NCBI GenBank assembly: GCA_024244705.1
Contig: JAAEOK010000052.1
Location: 62,001-126,000, forward strand
Length of the DNA: 64,000 nucleotides
Direction of reading: 5' to 3'
Source of the DNA: Alphaproteobacteria bacterium
GTDB taxonomy: Bacteria > Pseudomonadota > Alphaproteobacteria > JAAEOK01
A program made the translations under genes and the position numbers. The notes beneath the pieces were generated by a model, which worked only from the letters and a program-made list of their open reading frames with translations, did not search any database and was not told the DNA's origin. Of this stretch, positions 34,576-43,436 are shown piece by piece. The stretch's first letter is position 1, and each line of letters opens with the position of its first letter.

Positions 34576-36678
34576 TTGAGCGACGCCAAGACGCACATGG
34601 CCGAGGGCGTGCGGCTGCGCCGGGAGGGGGATTTGGACGCGGCTGCGGCGCGCTTCGAATTGGTGCTCCAGGATAATCCCGACGATGTCGCCGCCCACAA
34701 TTTGCTCGGCGTTGTTGCCGTGCAAAAGAAGAACCTGGGCGAAGCGCGTCGATACTTCGCGCGGGCCGCCGAATTGGCGCCCGACGATCACGGCATCCGT
34801 CTCAACCTCGCGATGGCGTTGTGTCAGGACGGCGATCTCGATTCGTCGATCCATGAGCTTGGCCGGCTCACAGGCCCCGACTCGGGTGCCGCCAACCTCT
34901 ATTTCACGCTGAGTCGTGAATTCGACGCGCACCACCGTCCCGAAGACGCTGTGAGATGCCGAGAGAAACTTATCGAGATACCGGCAACGCCGCCTCGGCT
35001 GCTCCATGACACCGTCCTCGACGCGATTGGCCAAGGTCAGCACGACACCGCCACCCGCGCTTCGGAACGGTTGGTCGAGGACGGATTTCGTAATGCCGGT
35101 GTCTATTGCAACTACGGGGCCGCGTTGAACGGCGCGGGCCGCACCGAGGATGCGTTGGCGGCATTCCAATCCGCGGCCCGCCTTGATGCCACCTTGTACG
35201 AAGCACCGGCAAATCTGGGCCCGCTCTATTATGGCCTTGGACGGTACCGGGAAGCGATCGCCGCATTCCAGACGGCGCTGCGGTTGCGACCGGACGACGC
35301 CAATGCGCGGGCGCGGCTGGCCCATACGAGACTGGCCATTTGCGACTGGACCGATTGGGCGGAGTCCGCGCGGTTCTTCGAGGGATTGGCGGAGCTCGAC
35401 GATTCCGGCGTATCGCCCTTCACGGCAATATTCTGGCCCATGGCGGAGCAGGATCGACTGAAAATAGCCACCCGATACGCCGAACGTCTTGAGCGCGAGG
35501 CAAAGCACCTGACCGCGATCGTGGCGACACCGATACGGAAGACGACCAACGATAAGATTCGGATTGGCTACATGTCGGCCGGATTCGGCGACCATGCGAC
35601 GGCGCATCTGACACGCACAATGTTCCACCACCATGACCGGAATCGATTTCATATCACCGGATTCCCGATGGTGCCCGATGACGGCAGCCAATACCGCAAG
35701 GACATCGCCGCCGGTTGCGATTCCTTCCACGATCTCGCGGGCTTGTCCGACCACGACGCGGTGCGACGAATCGCGGCCGCCGATATCGACATCCTGGTTG
35801 ATCTCAACGGCTATACGCGCAACGCACGGCCGCGCCTTCTCGTCGCGCCGCTGGCGCCGATAAAGGTCAGCTACCTCGGCTTTCCGGGAACCATGGGGGC
35901 TCGGTTCATCGACTATCTGATCGGAGACCCAATCGTAACCCCGGCATCGAAGGCCGCCGCCTTCGCGGAGAAACTCGTCCTCCTGCCCCATACCTATCAG
36001 GTCAATGACGACCGTCAGCCGGTGGCGGATTCACCATCGACCCGGGCCGAGGTCGGGCTTCCCGACGGTGGCGTGGTCTTCGCCACATTCAACAGCCCGC
36101 GCAAGATCGAGCCGGCCATCTTCGGCCTGTGGGTGCGTATCCTGAAGTCAGTCCCGGGCAGCGTGCTTTGGGTCTATCGCCCGGCGCCGGACGTCGAGGC
36201 GTGCCTGCGCCGAGAAGCCGAAAAGTCGGGCGTCGGGCCGGAGCGGCTCGTCTTCGCGCCGCCGCTGCCGAAGCCGCAGCACCTTGCCCGTCTCCGGCTC
36301 GCGGATCTGTTCCTCGACACCCACTTCTACAGCGGGCACACGACCGCCAGCGATGCCCTGTCGGTAGGACTGCCGGTGCTCGCCTACCCGTCCGACAGCT
36401 TCGCCGGACGGGTCGCCGCCAGTCTTCTTCATGCCATCGGCCGGCCCGATCTCATTGCCGAAACCGCTGATGACTATGTCGACCTGGCAGTCCGCCTGGC
36501 GCGGTCGCCCAACGCATTGGCGGAAATGCGGGCAGACCTGTTGGCGCGAAAGGGTGACGCTCCGCTCTTCGATACCGCGCGCTTTGTCCGTAATCTCGAA
36601 CGCGCCTACGAGGAAATATGGCGTATCCACCGCGCCAGCGAAGAGCCGCGACAGATCGTCATCGAGGATGGCGGCTAG
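34576..36678 (+). CDS. Soluble TPR glycosyltransferase, O-GlcNAc transferase (GT41/SPINDLY) type
   Basis: A 700-residue protein. The N-terminal 300 residues hold TPR motifs (for example AAARFELVLQDNPDDVAAHN and AIAAFQTALRLRPDDANAR). The catalytic half has GYMSAGFGDHATAHLTR, VDLNGYTRNARPRLLVAPLAP, VSYLGFPGTMGARFIDYLIGD, FNSPRKIEPAIFGLWVRIL and LDTHFYSGHTTASDAL, the hallmarks of bacterial OGT/SPINDLY proteins that glycosylate protein targets. The start is a TTG at 34576 or the ATG at 34597; neither has a clear ribosome site. A UDP-GlcNAc or GDP-fucose donor is likely. Confidence 0.88.
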   Translation: MSDAKTHMAEGVRLRREGDLDAAAARFELVLQDNPDDVAAHNLLGVVAVQKKNLGEARRYFARAAELAPDDHGIRLNLAMALCQDGDLDSSIHELGRLTGPDSGAANLYFTLSREFDAHHRPEDAVRCREKLIEIPATPPRLLHDTVLDAIGQGQHDTATRASERLVEDGFRNAGVYCNYGAALNGAGRTEDALAAFQSAARLDATLYEAPANLGPLYYGLGRYREAIAAFQTALRLRPDDANARARLAHTRLAICDWTDWAESARFFEGLAELDDSGVSPFTAIFWPMAEQDRLKIATRYAERLEREAKHLTAIVATPIRKTTNDKIRIGYMSAGFGDHATAHLTRTMFHHHDRNRFHITGFPMVPDDGSQYRKDIAAGCDSFHDLAGLSDHDAVRRIAAADIDILVDLNGYTRNARPRLLVAPLAPIKVSYLGFPGTMGARFIDYLIGDPIVTPASKAAAFAEKLVLLPHTYQVNDDRQPVADSPSTRAEVGLPDGGVVFATFNSPRKIEPAIFGLWVRILKSVPGSVLWVYRPAPDVEACLRREAEKSGVGPERLVFAPPLPKPQHLARLRLADLFLDTHFYSGHTTASDALSVGLPVLAYPSDSFAGRVAASLLHAIGRPDLIAETADDYVDLAVRLARSPNALAEMRADLLARKGDAPLFDTARFVRNLERAYEEIWRIHRASEEPRQIVIEDGG

Positions 36679-36701
36679 GTGGAATGGTTCGGCCCTCCCG
36701 G

Positions 36702-37502
36702 CTAGGTAGTCTTCAGAACCGAACCCGGGTCTATGCGGTCGACCTCGTTCAGGACGGCGAGGAACTGCCGCGCCGCATCCTCGATCAAGGCATGTCCCCG
36801 TTTGGCGTCGGCATCCGCGGCGTCACCCACCGCCCCGGCCGGGTTTACGTCCTGGATCTCCCACGCGAAAGCGGCCTTGCCATCCGCCACCAACGCCGAA
36901 TGATCGTCGCCCATCGTCGCCAGCGTGGATTCGAAGCGCCTGGCCGCCGCCATGTCGACGTGCTCCGGATCGAGGGCCAGCATGATCGAGGTTTCGATGG
37001 CTCCGCCGTGAATGCCTTCGCGACGCTCAGACTCGTCGAAATGGGGACTTTCGCGCCATATCCGATAGCAATGGTGCGACACGACGAATAGGCCATGGGC
37101 GCTGCGCAATTCCTGTGCCACCAATGCGGTCAAATTCGATTGTCCGCCATGGCTGTTGAACAATACCATTTTGCGGACCCCGGTTCGGGCGACCGCCTCA
37201 CCGATCTCGACCCACAGGCGCAAGAGTGTCTCGGCCGATCCGCTCAAAGTCCCGGGATAGCCGCCGTGTTCGATACTGAGGCCGACGGGTAGCGTCGGCA
37301 GTATCAAAACAGGCAATCTTTCGGGCGCCAACTCCAGGGTCCGGTTGATCACCCCATCGGCGATCTTACGGTCGGTCGACAGCGGCAAATGAGGGCCGTG
37401 CTGCTCGATCGCGCCAAGGGGCAAGACAGCGATCTGGCGCGCGAGGTCCAGGGCCGCGAAATCCGCCGTCGTCAAATCCTGCCAATAATGCGTTGCCGTC
37501 AT
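36702..37502 (-). CDS. Creatininase-family amidohydrolase
   Basis: A 266-residue metalloenzyme. The metal site is seen in LPLGAIEQHGPHLPLSTD, FNSHGGQSNL and REGIHGGAIETSIML. The family includes creatininase and 3-dehydro-scyllo-inosose or mycofactocin-type hydrolases, so the substrate is open. The ATG overlaps the EamA gene's stop (ATGA). The pair may take up or export and hydrolyse the same compound. Confidence 0.88.
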   Translation of the reverse strand: MTATHYWQDLTTADFAALDLARQIAVLPLGAIEQHGPHLPLSTDRKIADGVINRTLELAPERLPVLILPTLPVGLSIEHGGYPGTLSGSAETLLRLWVEIGEAVARTGVRKMVLFNSHGGQSNLTALVAQELRSAHGLFVVSHHCYRIWRESPHFDESERREGIHGGAIETSIMLALDPEHVDMAAARRFESTLATMGDDHSALVADGKAAFAWEIQDVNPAGAVGDAADADAKRGHALIEDAARQFLAVLNEVDRIDPGSVLKTT

Positions 37503-38446
37503 GCCGTCGCCTTGCCGCCCCTGCGGTTGGTCCAGACCCATTCCAATGCCACCGATCCGCAGATCACGCAAATGGCCAATATCTGGGCAATGGTCAATAG
37601 CGTGCCCAGGAACACGACGGCCAGGAACGACGCAATGACGGGCTTCATGAAAAACAGGTAGCTGCCACGGGTGATATCCGGCACCGCTGCCAGCCCGCCG
37701 ATCCACAGGAATTGGGTGATCGTCGTGTTCCACACCGCGATCGTGATCAACGCGACAGCGTCACCGGCCGGACGGTCGAACAAGGTCGTCGGATCGACCC
37801 AGGTGCCGAAGACCGCGCCGACAATCAGCCACAGGCCGAGGGCGCCGATCATCATCGTCAACGCGGTCAGCCGCAAGGCGCCGAACTCCCTGATCAGCGG
37901 GCGGACCAGTACGGTGTAAGCGGCGACCAGAGCGGCGCAGGTCATGGCCAGGAAGATGCCGACCAGATTGCCCGACGAGCCGGCCAATTTAGCCAGGTAG
38001 CCATCCGTCATCAGCAACGCGATGCCGACGATCGCAGCCGCGCCGCTGATGATCTTGGGCGCGGTGATCGGCTGGCGGTTGACCCACGAATTGACCAGCG
38101 CGACGAAGATCGGGATCGTGGTGACGATGGTCGCGACCGCCGGCACGGTGGCGAAGTCGAGCGACCAGTGAAACACCAGATAGCCGGCGGTGATGCCGAG
38201 CAACGACAACCCTGCTATGCGCAGGCCATGCTCGCGCAATGGTGCCAGAAGATCACGGGCCGACGGCAAAGCCAGCGCAACGACCACCAACCCGGCGCCG
38301 CCGAGAAGGAATCGCCAAACCGACAGTTCGGGCCCGGCGACGTGAGTCAGTTTCTGAACGAATTCGGTCGAGGCGTGCCCGCAAACGCCGACGAACACGG
38401 CGCCATAGGCGACCGCCGCATGACGATGCCACAGCGACGTGCCCAA
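37499..38446 (-). CDS. EamA/DMT-superfamily transporter
   Basis: A 315-residue membrane protein with ten hydrophobic segments: GAVFVGVCGHASTEFVQKLT in helix 1, AGYLVFHWSLDFATVPAVAT, IFVALVNSWVNRQPITAPKI and, in the second half, WIGGLAAVPDITRGSYLFFM. The annotated start at 38446 is a TTG (reading MGTSLWHRHAAV...) without a clear ribosome site, and no upstream in-frame ATG exists. It overlaps the creatininase-family gene by four bases. Confidence 0.8.
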   Translation of the reverse strand: MGTSLWHRHAAVAYGAVFVGVCGHASTEFVQKLTHVAGPELSVWRFLLGGAGLVVVALALPSARDLLAPLREHGLRIAGLSLLGITAGYLVFHWSLDFATVPAVATIVTTIPIFVALVNSWVNRQPITAPKIISGAAAIVGIALLMTDGYLAKLAGSSGNLVGIFLAMTCAALVAAYTVLVRPLIREFGALRLTALTMMIGALGLWLIVGAVFGTWVDPTTLFDRPAGDAVALITIAVWNTTITQFLWIGGLAAVPDITRGSYLFFMKPVIASFLAVVFLGTLLTIAQILAICVICGSVALEWVWTNRRGGKATA

Positions 38447-38500
38447 ATCCGGTGGCCGTTACCTACGCGTCAACGCCCGGCCGGACGGCCGATGCGGCAC

Positions 38501-40762
38501 CTAATCGCCGCCGAACAGGCCCTTTATCACCTTCGAGGTATCGTCAACGACATTGGGGGCCGGTGCCGCACCGGAGCCCTCGGTCGTCGCCGCCTCCGGC
38601 GTTGCCGTAGCCGGTGCGGTCGTCGCCGTCTCCGGGGTTGCGGCAGCCGGCGCCGGCGCCTCAGTGGTGCCGCCACCAAGCAGTCCCTTGACAACGTCTC
38701 CGGCGCTCGGTGCCGCGCCTTCGGTGGCTTCGCCTTCACCTCCGAGCAAGCCCTTCACGACGTCGCCGGCTTCCGGAGTGGCACCGGTGCCCTCTCCATC
38801 GCCTCCGAGCAAACCCTTTACGACGTCGCCGCCGACGGCCCCGGCGCCACCTTCGAGTACGCCCTCGAGCCCGGCACCGCCTTCGAGGGATCCGCCCAAG
38901 GCGCCGAGGGCACCCTTGGCCAACTCCTCGGGATCGCCGATCGCGCCCAAGATGTCCGGGGTATAGCTCAGGTCGCTCCACGGACCGCTGATGATCACCG
39001 GAACCGCGACTCCCTTTAGGTCCGTCGCTCCGCCCTGGCCTTCGGTCGACGCGACCAGCTTCGGCGTCACTTTGTAATTCACCGTCCGCGCCGGAAGATC
39101 GGCGGTGCCGGCACCATCAACCCGGAACAAGGGCGACGACATGTTGAGATCGTCGTTAGTCAACATGCCATTGACGATGACGAAGGTCGCCGACAACTCG
39201 GAGAAGTCGGTCTTCTGTTCCTCCTGGGCGCCGGCGTCGAGAAACGCCGAGGTTACATTGCGCACCATGGCGCCAAGGTTGAATCCCTTGATCGCGCCAT
39301 CGCGGAAATCGAATGCCCCGTTGCCGTCCAGGTTCTTGACCATCTGGCGCTGAGATATGCCATTGGCATCGAGGGCAAAACTCAAATTGCCCGATCCGCT
39401 GAGACTGTCATTGCCCATGGCGTCGGACAACAACGGTTCGGCCTGGATCCCGCTCATGGCAAAGACCTTGTGCACGGCGGGGACGTCGCCCGATGCGTCG
39501 AGGACGAATTTGCCCTGTCCCTGACCGCCATAGAGCGCCAATTCGGTCAAATCGCCGGTCATCTTGCCGCCCGCATTCGTCAAGGTGAGAGCGCTTTTCC
39601 CGATCGTGATGTTCTGCGCCTTTATGCCCTTGGCGGTGAGGGTGAAATTTGCGTTGAAGGCTTTCAGCGCACTGAAATCCAGCGGCTCGTCGCTCCAATC
39701 CGCGGCCGCTCCCGACGAGTCGCTCGCCGCCGCCTCGTCGCCTGAGCTCGGCGGCATATAGGGATTGAGATCGAGCTCTTCGAGATCGAGCCGGCCCTCG
39801 ATGCTCGGCACGGCTCCGCTCGCGTCGATGGCCAGCTGGCCGGTGCCCTTGATCTCGTCGAAGGCGATCGACGCATCGCTAAACGAGGCCTTGGCGGCGG
39901 ACGCAGCCATCTTGCCCTTGATATCAAGGAGACCGAAGCCGGACCCTTCCGGCATCGGGTTGCCGACCCAGCCCATCAGTTTGCGCACCGACGGGACGTT
40001 GAGACTGACATCGCCGGCCGCGCCGGCTTGGTCACCGGCGGTAATGGTGCCTTGGTAGTCCAATTTCACCGGCGCCGCGGCAACCGCCAGCTTGGCATTG
40101 GTCGAACCACCTTGCATGATCGAGTTCAAGGAATCGGCGTTCAAGGTGATGTCGATCTTCTCGCCCTGCCATACCATCGAGCCGTCAACCGAGAAGGGTG
40201 CGTTGATGTTATCGAGTTCAACGGTCACGTTGACGTCGGACAACACCTGTTCGGTGCCGGTCTTGGCGTCGAAGTAGCTGACCTGTCCATTCTCCAAACG
40301 CACGTCGCCGAGGCGGATTTGATCCAAACCCGGCGCGCCGGCGCCGCCTGAACTATCGGCGCCCGCCGCCGACGGTGGGACGATTTGCCAGTTCGGCGTG
40401 CCGTCGGGCAGCACTTCGAGATTGATGACCGGATCGATCAGGATGAATCGATTGATGTCCAACTCGCCACTGATCAAGGGGAACAGCTTGACGTCGATCT
40501 GCAGCTGCTTGAGCGATGCCATTTCCGAAGTTCGCGCGCCTTTCGCGTTACCGAAAGTCACGTCATTCACCTCGAGCGCGACATTGGGCAGCAGCGACAC
40601 GCTCACCTCGCCATTGATGGCGAATTCGCGGCCGGTTCGTTCCCGGACCTGATTGGCGATTTCATCCTTGTAGGTATCGATCGGAATGAAACTCGGGATG
40701 ATCAAGACAGCCGCGATCAAAAGGACGATGATGACGCCCAATGCGATCAGTAGTTTTTTCAC
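38501..40762 (-). CDS. AsmA-family inner-membrane/periplasmic protein with a repeated C-terminal tail
   Basis: A 753-residue protein. One N-terminal helix (LLIALGVIIVLLIAAVLIIP) anchors it, followed by the AsmA start FAINGEVSVSLLPNVALEV and the C-terminal AsmA region VPVIISGPWSDLSYTPDILG. AsmA proteins are bridge-like or lipid-transport related proteins linked to outer-membrane assembly. The last 110 residues are unusual: Gly/Ala/Glu/Pro-rich with repeated GDVVKGLLGG. The ATG at 40762 opens MKKLLIALG. It lies alone, 233 bases from the divergent protease gene. Confidence 0.85.
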   Translation of the reverse strand: MKKLLIALGVIIVLLIAAVLIIPSFIPIDTYKDEIANQVRERTGREFAINGEVSVSLLPNVALEVNDVTFGNAKGARTSEMASLKQLQIDVKLFPLISGELDINRFILIDPVINLEVLPDGTPNWQIVPPSAAGADSSGGAGAPGLDQIRLGDVRLENGQVSYFDAKTGTEQVLSDVNVTVELDNINAPFSVDGSMVWQGEKIDITLNADSLNSIMQGGSTNAKLAVAAAPVKLDYQGTITAGDQAGAAGDVSLNVPSVRKLMGWVGNPMPEGSGFGLLDIKGKMAASAAKASFSDASIAFDEIKGTGQLAIDASGAVPSIEGRLDLEELDLNPYMPPSSGDEAAASDSSGAAADWSDEPLDFSALKAFNANFTLTAKGIKAQNITIGKSALTLTNAGGKMTGDLTELALYGGQGQGKFVLDASGDVPAVHKVFAMSGIQAEPLLSDAMGNDSLSGSGNLSFALDANGISQRQMVKNLDGNGAFDFRDGAIKGFNLGAMVRNVTSAFLDAGAQEEQKTDFSELSATFVIVNGMLTNDDLNMSSPLFRVDGAGTADLPARTVNYKVTPKLVASTEGQGGATDLKGVAVPVIISGPWSDLSYTPDILGAIGDPEELAKGALGALGGSLEGGAGLEGVLEGGAGAVGGDVVKGLLGGDGEGTGATPEAGDVVKGLLGGEGEATEGAAPSAGDVVKGLLGGGTTEAPAPAAATPETATTAPATATPEAATTEGSGAAPAPNVVDDTSKVIKGLFGGD
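38505..38840 (-). repeat. Repeated GDVVKGLLGG units in the AsmA C-terminal tail
   Basis: Three near-identical GDVVKGLLGG units, spaced about 20 residues apart by linkers rich in Glu, Thr, Ala and Pro, and a last degenerate copy (SKVIKGLFGGD) at the very C-terminus. The amphipathic units could be short helices or peptide ligands. Confidence 0.8.
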
Positions 40763-40996
40763 TTCCGCCTCCGTTGGGGGGTGTAGGAATTTGGCGGCAT
40801 GCTAGCATTTAATATGCGGCGCGGTGTCGAATTTGTCGGCCCGAAAATGTGACAAGTTTATAGCCTGTGGGCCGCAGAAATCGGCGCCTAACTGTCCAAA
40901 GGCTCTTGATTACAAAGGCTTGCGGTAGTAACCCTCACCGGCTCCAATGGTGCCGCGGCGCCGTGACGCACCGGCGAAATGGGTCAAGGGGGGCCG

Positions 40997-41833
40997 ATGT
41001 CCGCGCCTGAACGAAATGGATACCGGCGCAGCTTCAAGCCGACCCTCAGGGTGCTCGCGGCCATTCTGTCGGTTCTCGCCGGGATGGCGCTTGCCGGCTG
41101 CAACGGCGGCGCGTCGAAATCGAGCGACCGGGCGGCGCCGGTCACGCTCGCCTATCCCTATGGCGAAGGCGGTACATATCTATTTGCCGGCTATGACCGC
41201 ATCACCGCCGAGGCAGCGCGCAGCTTCGTCACGATCACCATCCTCGCCGACCGTGCAACCGTAGATCAGACCGGCAGCGAACTTGTCAGCTCGGCGAGCG
41301 GGACCATCGTCGATGCCGGCGGTTTGATCGTCACCGCGGCGCATATTGCGACGAATTCCAAATACCGCGCTCGGGTCACGACAATCGACGGCACGGTGAT
41401 GGAGGGTCGTGTTATCGCCCTCGATCGCGACCGCGAGCTCGCGGTCATCAAGGTCCCGCCGAACCCGGGTTTGACGGCGGCGACCTTTGCCGATTCGTCG
41501 ACCCTGGCGCGGCGCGACCATGCTGTCGCGATCGGTGCCCCGAGACGGCACACCGGCGCCGTTTCGCTTGGCATTGTCCGCGAACCGCAACTCGACTATC
41601 CGTTGGAATACAACGGTTACACTCTGCCCAACGCGATCGTCATCTCGATGGAAGTCGAACCGGGCCATTCCGGCGGGCCGGTGTTCGATAAGAACGGTGC
41701 GCTGATCGGCATGATCGCCAGTTTCGCCCTCGGCGATACGCGCAAGGTTCCCTACCAATCGCCGCGTATCGCCTTCGCGGTGCCGTCCAACGACATCGCG
41801 GCCTATGTCGAATCGGTTGCGGGTGGGCAATAG
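40997..41833 (+). CDS. Trypsin-like serine protease lipoprotein
   Basis: A 278-residue protein with a lipobox at LAGMALAGC, so it should be a membrane-anchored lipoprotein. The catalytic triad is readable: His in VTAAHIATNS, Asp in DRDRELAVIKV and Ser in PGHSGGPVFD. There is no PDZ domain, unlike DegP or HtrA. The ATG at 40997 follows GGGGGG at a good distance. It may process envelope proteins under stress, an inference from family. Confidence 0.85.
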   Translation: MSAPERNGYRRSFKPTLRVLAAILSVLAGMALAGCNGGASKSSDRAAPVTLAYPYGEGGTYLFAGYDRITAEAARSFVTITILADRATVDQTGSELVSSASGTIVDAGGLIVTAAHIATNSKYRARVTTIDGTVMEGRVIALDRDRELAVIKVPPNPGLTAATFADSSTLARRDHAVAIGAPRRHTGAVSLGIVREPQLDYPLEYNGYTLPNAIVISMEVEPGHSGGPVFDKNGALIGMIASFALGDTRKVPYQSPRIAFAVPSNDIAAYVESVAGGQ

Positions 41834-41845
41834 TAGAGGGTCGCG

Positions 41846-41877
41846 GGCCGCCGGGCCGTGTCCTCGGCCCGACGGCC
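41846..41877 (+). terminator. GC hairpin after the protease gene, terminator-like
   Basis: GGCCGCCGGGCC pairs with GGCCCGACGGCC with one mismatch around an eight-base loop, 12 bases after the stop codon. There is no T-run, so it may act with Rho or just stabilise the RNA. Confidence 0.4.
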
Positions 41878-42024
41878 GCCGGATCGTGTCCGCTCCTGAG
41901 CGTGATCGAGATTCATAATTCGATACTCCGCATATCGCGGGCGGGCGACAAGTGAACGTGGCGGATTTCGCACAAGGCCCGAAGCGGCGCGGTCGTGTTC
42001 CGTCTCAATGAACCAAAATCGGCG

Positions 42025-42055
42025 TTGACATTGCGTTTTTAGGTGTATATACACC
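42025..42055 (+). promoter_or_regulatory. Promoter with overlapping operator palindrome
   Basis: TTGACA (42025-42030), a 17-base spacer and TATACA (42048-42053) form a near-consensus sigma-70 promoter. The perfect palindrome GGTGTATATACACC (42042-42055) overlaps the -10 box, so a repressor would block RNA polymerase. The surrounding 399-base gap (41834-42232) holds otherwise only the hairpin, a possible short reading frame and the second operator. It serves the hydrolase and NrtS-like genes downstream. Confidence 0.65.
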
Positions 42056-42089
42056 AATAGTGATTTGCGCGATAGAAAGGCCTTTGGTG

Positions 42090-42167
42090 ATGGACCTAGC
42101 GACACCGACCGATTGCACACGCGCCTGCCTCGGCAAGGCGGCTCAAAGGCAAACTCGTGTGGCATAG
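42090..42167 (+). CDS. Possible short leader peptide (25 residues), doubtful
   Basis: ATG to TAG between the promoter and the hydrolase gene, encoding 25 residues (MDLATPTDCTRACLGKAA...). A weak GAAAGG element lies 12 bases ahead. No stem-loop attenuator is evident, so it may be chance. Confidence 0.2.
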   Translation: MDLATPTDCTRACLGKAAQRQTRVA

Positions 42168-42185
42168 ATTCTTTTACCGCTAAAC

Positions 42186-42197
42186 GTGTAAATACAC
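42186..42197 (+). promoter_or_regulatory. Second operator-like palindrome GTGTAAATACAC
   Basis: It repeats the GTGTA-n2-TACAC arms of the palindrome at 42042-42055, 144 bases downstream and 36 bases before the hydrolase start. The matched pair suggests a dimeric, perhaps TetR-like, regulator whose gene is not in this window. Confidence 0.5.
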
Positions 42198-42232
42198 TCA
42201 AATTAACTCAGCGCTTTCAAGGAGATCCGACG

Positions 42233-43318
42233 ATGCGAACCCTGAACACGTCCACCGCAGTTGAAACCCCGGAAGCGACCATTGTTGGAACCCCCACTCT
42301 TGATCGCTCACTCGAAAGCCAAACGGTCATGACCGATTCATCCGCGGTAACGGCCCGAGAGTGGTTCGCGCTCGGAACAAGAATCCCATATGATCGCCGG
42401 GCCAAAAAATTCTTGCGGCCGGGCGACGCGACGGCCTCGCCGGATGTCGTCCATGTATTTCGGCGCACCGCACAAAACGCAACGCCGAATAAAGACACGA
42501 TTTGGACATCCTTCCTTCCCGGCTGGCCCGATGGTTCGTTCGGATGGGTGAAAGTCGACCGGCACCTGACCGGTACGCGGCCCGGGCCGAGGCTTTACGT
42601 CGAATATGTTGGACACGGTGAATCCGATAAGCCAAACGACTATCCCTATGGCACGATGGAGCGCGCCGATTTGGTCGAGGCGTCGTGGGAATCCGAGGGG
42701 ATCAAGTCGACATTCATCGTCAGCTTCGACTACTCCTCCATTGTTGCGCTCGAGCTCCTCAGCCGCCAACAGGATCGCCTCGAACGAGGCGTTGACCCGG
42801 CCACCAGAATAGAAGGCGTTCTGCTGATCAATGGCGGACTGTTCGCCGAGGCGCACACCCACCCCTGGTTCACGACACCGGTGCTCAAATCGCCCCTCGG
42901 CGGGCTTGCGACATCGATGGCGCAACATTCGAAGCTCGCGTTCGGTGAGCTCATGAAGCCATTGTGGTCGAAGGACTACGGTGTGAAGCCCGACGAAATC
43001 AACGAATTGTATGACGCAATCGGACGGCGCAATGGCGTTTCCGCGTTGAGCAAATCCGCCGATTTTGTCGATCAGCATAAGCGCAATGCAAAGCGGTGGA
43101 ACCTGGAACGCCTATTCCATGCGCTTCGCGGCACCGTGTCGTTCCATGTTGCCGGCAGCGAGGATGATCCATTCGAGTGGCGGCAGGCGGTGGTCGCGCG
43201 CGACCGTCTAAGCGCACACGGCCTCGACGTGCGGACCTTGCCGGGCGGGCATCTCACGACCTCCGAGCACCCCGAGCTCCTGGCGCAAATCATCCGCGAG
43301 GTGGGTCCGCGACCCTAG
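42233..43318 (+). CDS. Alpha/beta hydrolase with an Asp at the nucleophile position
   Basis: A 361-residue protein. FLPGWPDGSFGW resembles the oxyanion-hole strand, YVEYVGHGESDKP the HGxS loop, and SFDYSS at about residues 164-169 the nucleophile elbow. In that elbow the nucleophile is Asp166 rather than Ser, as in haloalkane dehalogenases and epoxide hydrolases. VAGSEDDPF probably supplies the acid and PGGHLTTSEHPEL the His. The residue after Asp is Tyr, not the Trp usual in those groups. AAGGAGATCC precedes the ATG at 42233. It is probably co-transcribed with the NrtS-like gene from the operator-controlled promoter. Confidence 0.75.
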   Translation: MRTLNTSTAVETPEATIVGTPTLDRSLESQTVMTDSSAVTAREWFALGTRIPYDRRAKKFLRPGDATASPDVVHVFRRTAQNATPNKDTIWTSFLPGWPDGSFGWVKVDRHLTGTRPGPRLYVEYVGHGESDKPNDYPYGTMERADLVEASWESEGIKSTFIVSFDYSSIVALELLSRQQDRLERGVDPATRIEGVLLINGGLFAEAHTHPWFTTPVLKSPLGGLATSMAQHSKLAFGELMKPLWSKDYGVKPDEINELYDAIGRRNGVSALSKSADFVDQHKRNAKRWNLERLFHALRGTVSFHVAGSEDDPFEWRQAVVARDRLSAHGLDVRTLPGGHLTTSEHPELLAQIIREVGPRP

Positions 43319-43436
43319 CCGTTGGTGCCCATTTCCGCGCCCGCCGGGCACCGAACTCATATGGCGCGACCAACGGCCGCCACAGACCGCCGTGATCGGG
43401 ACCTCAGATCAACAAGAATCAGAAGGAACATTCGCC

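Noticed and set aside
38505-38840. CRISPR-like spaced repeat in the AsmA tail
   Set aside because: The repeat units are in frame with a protein, vary in codons and have spacers that are protein-coding low complexity.
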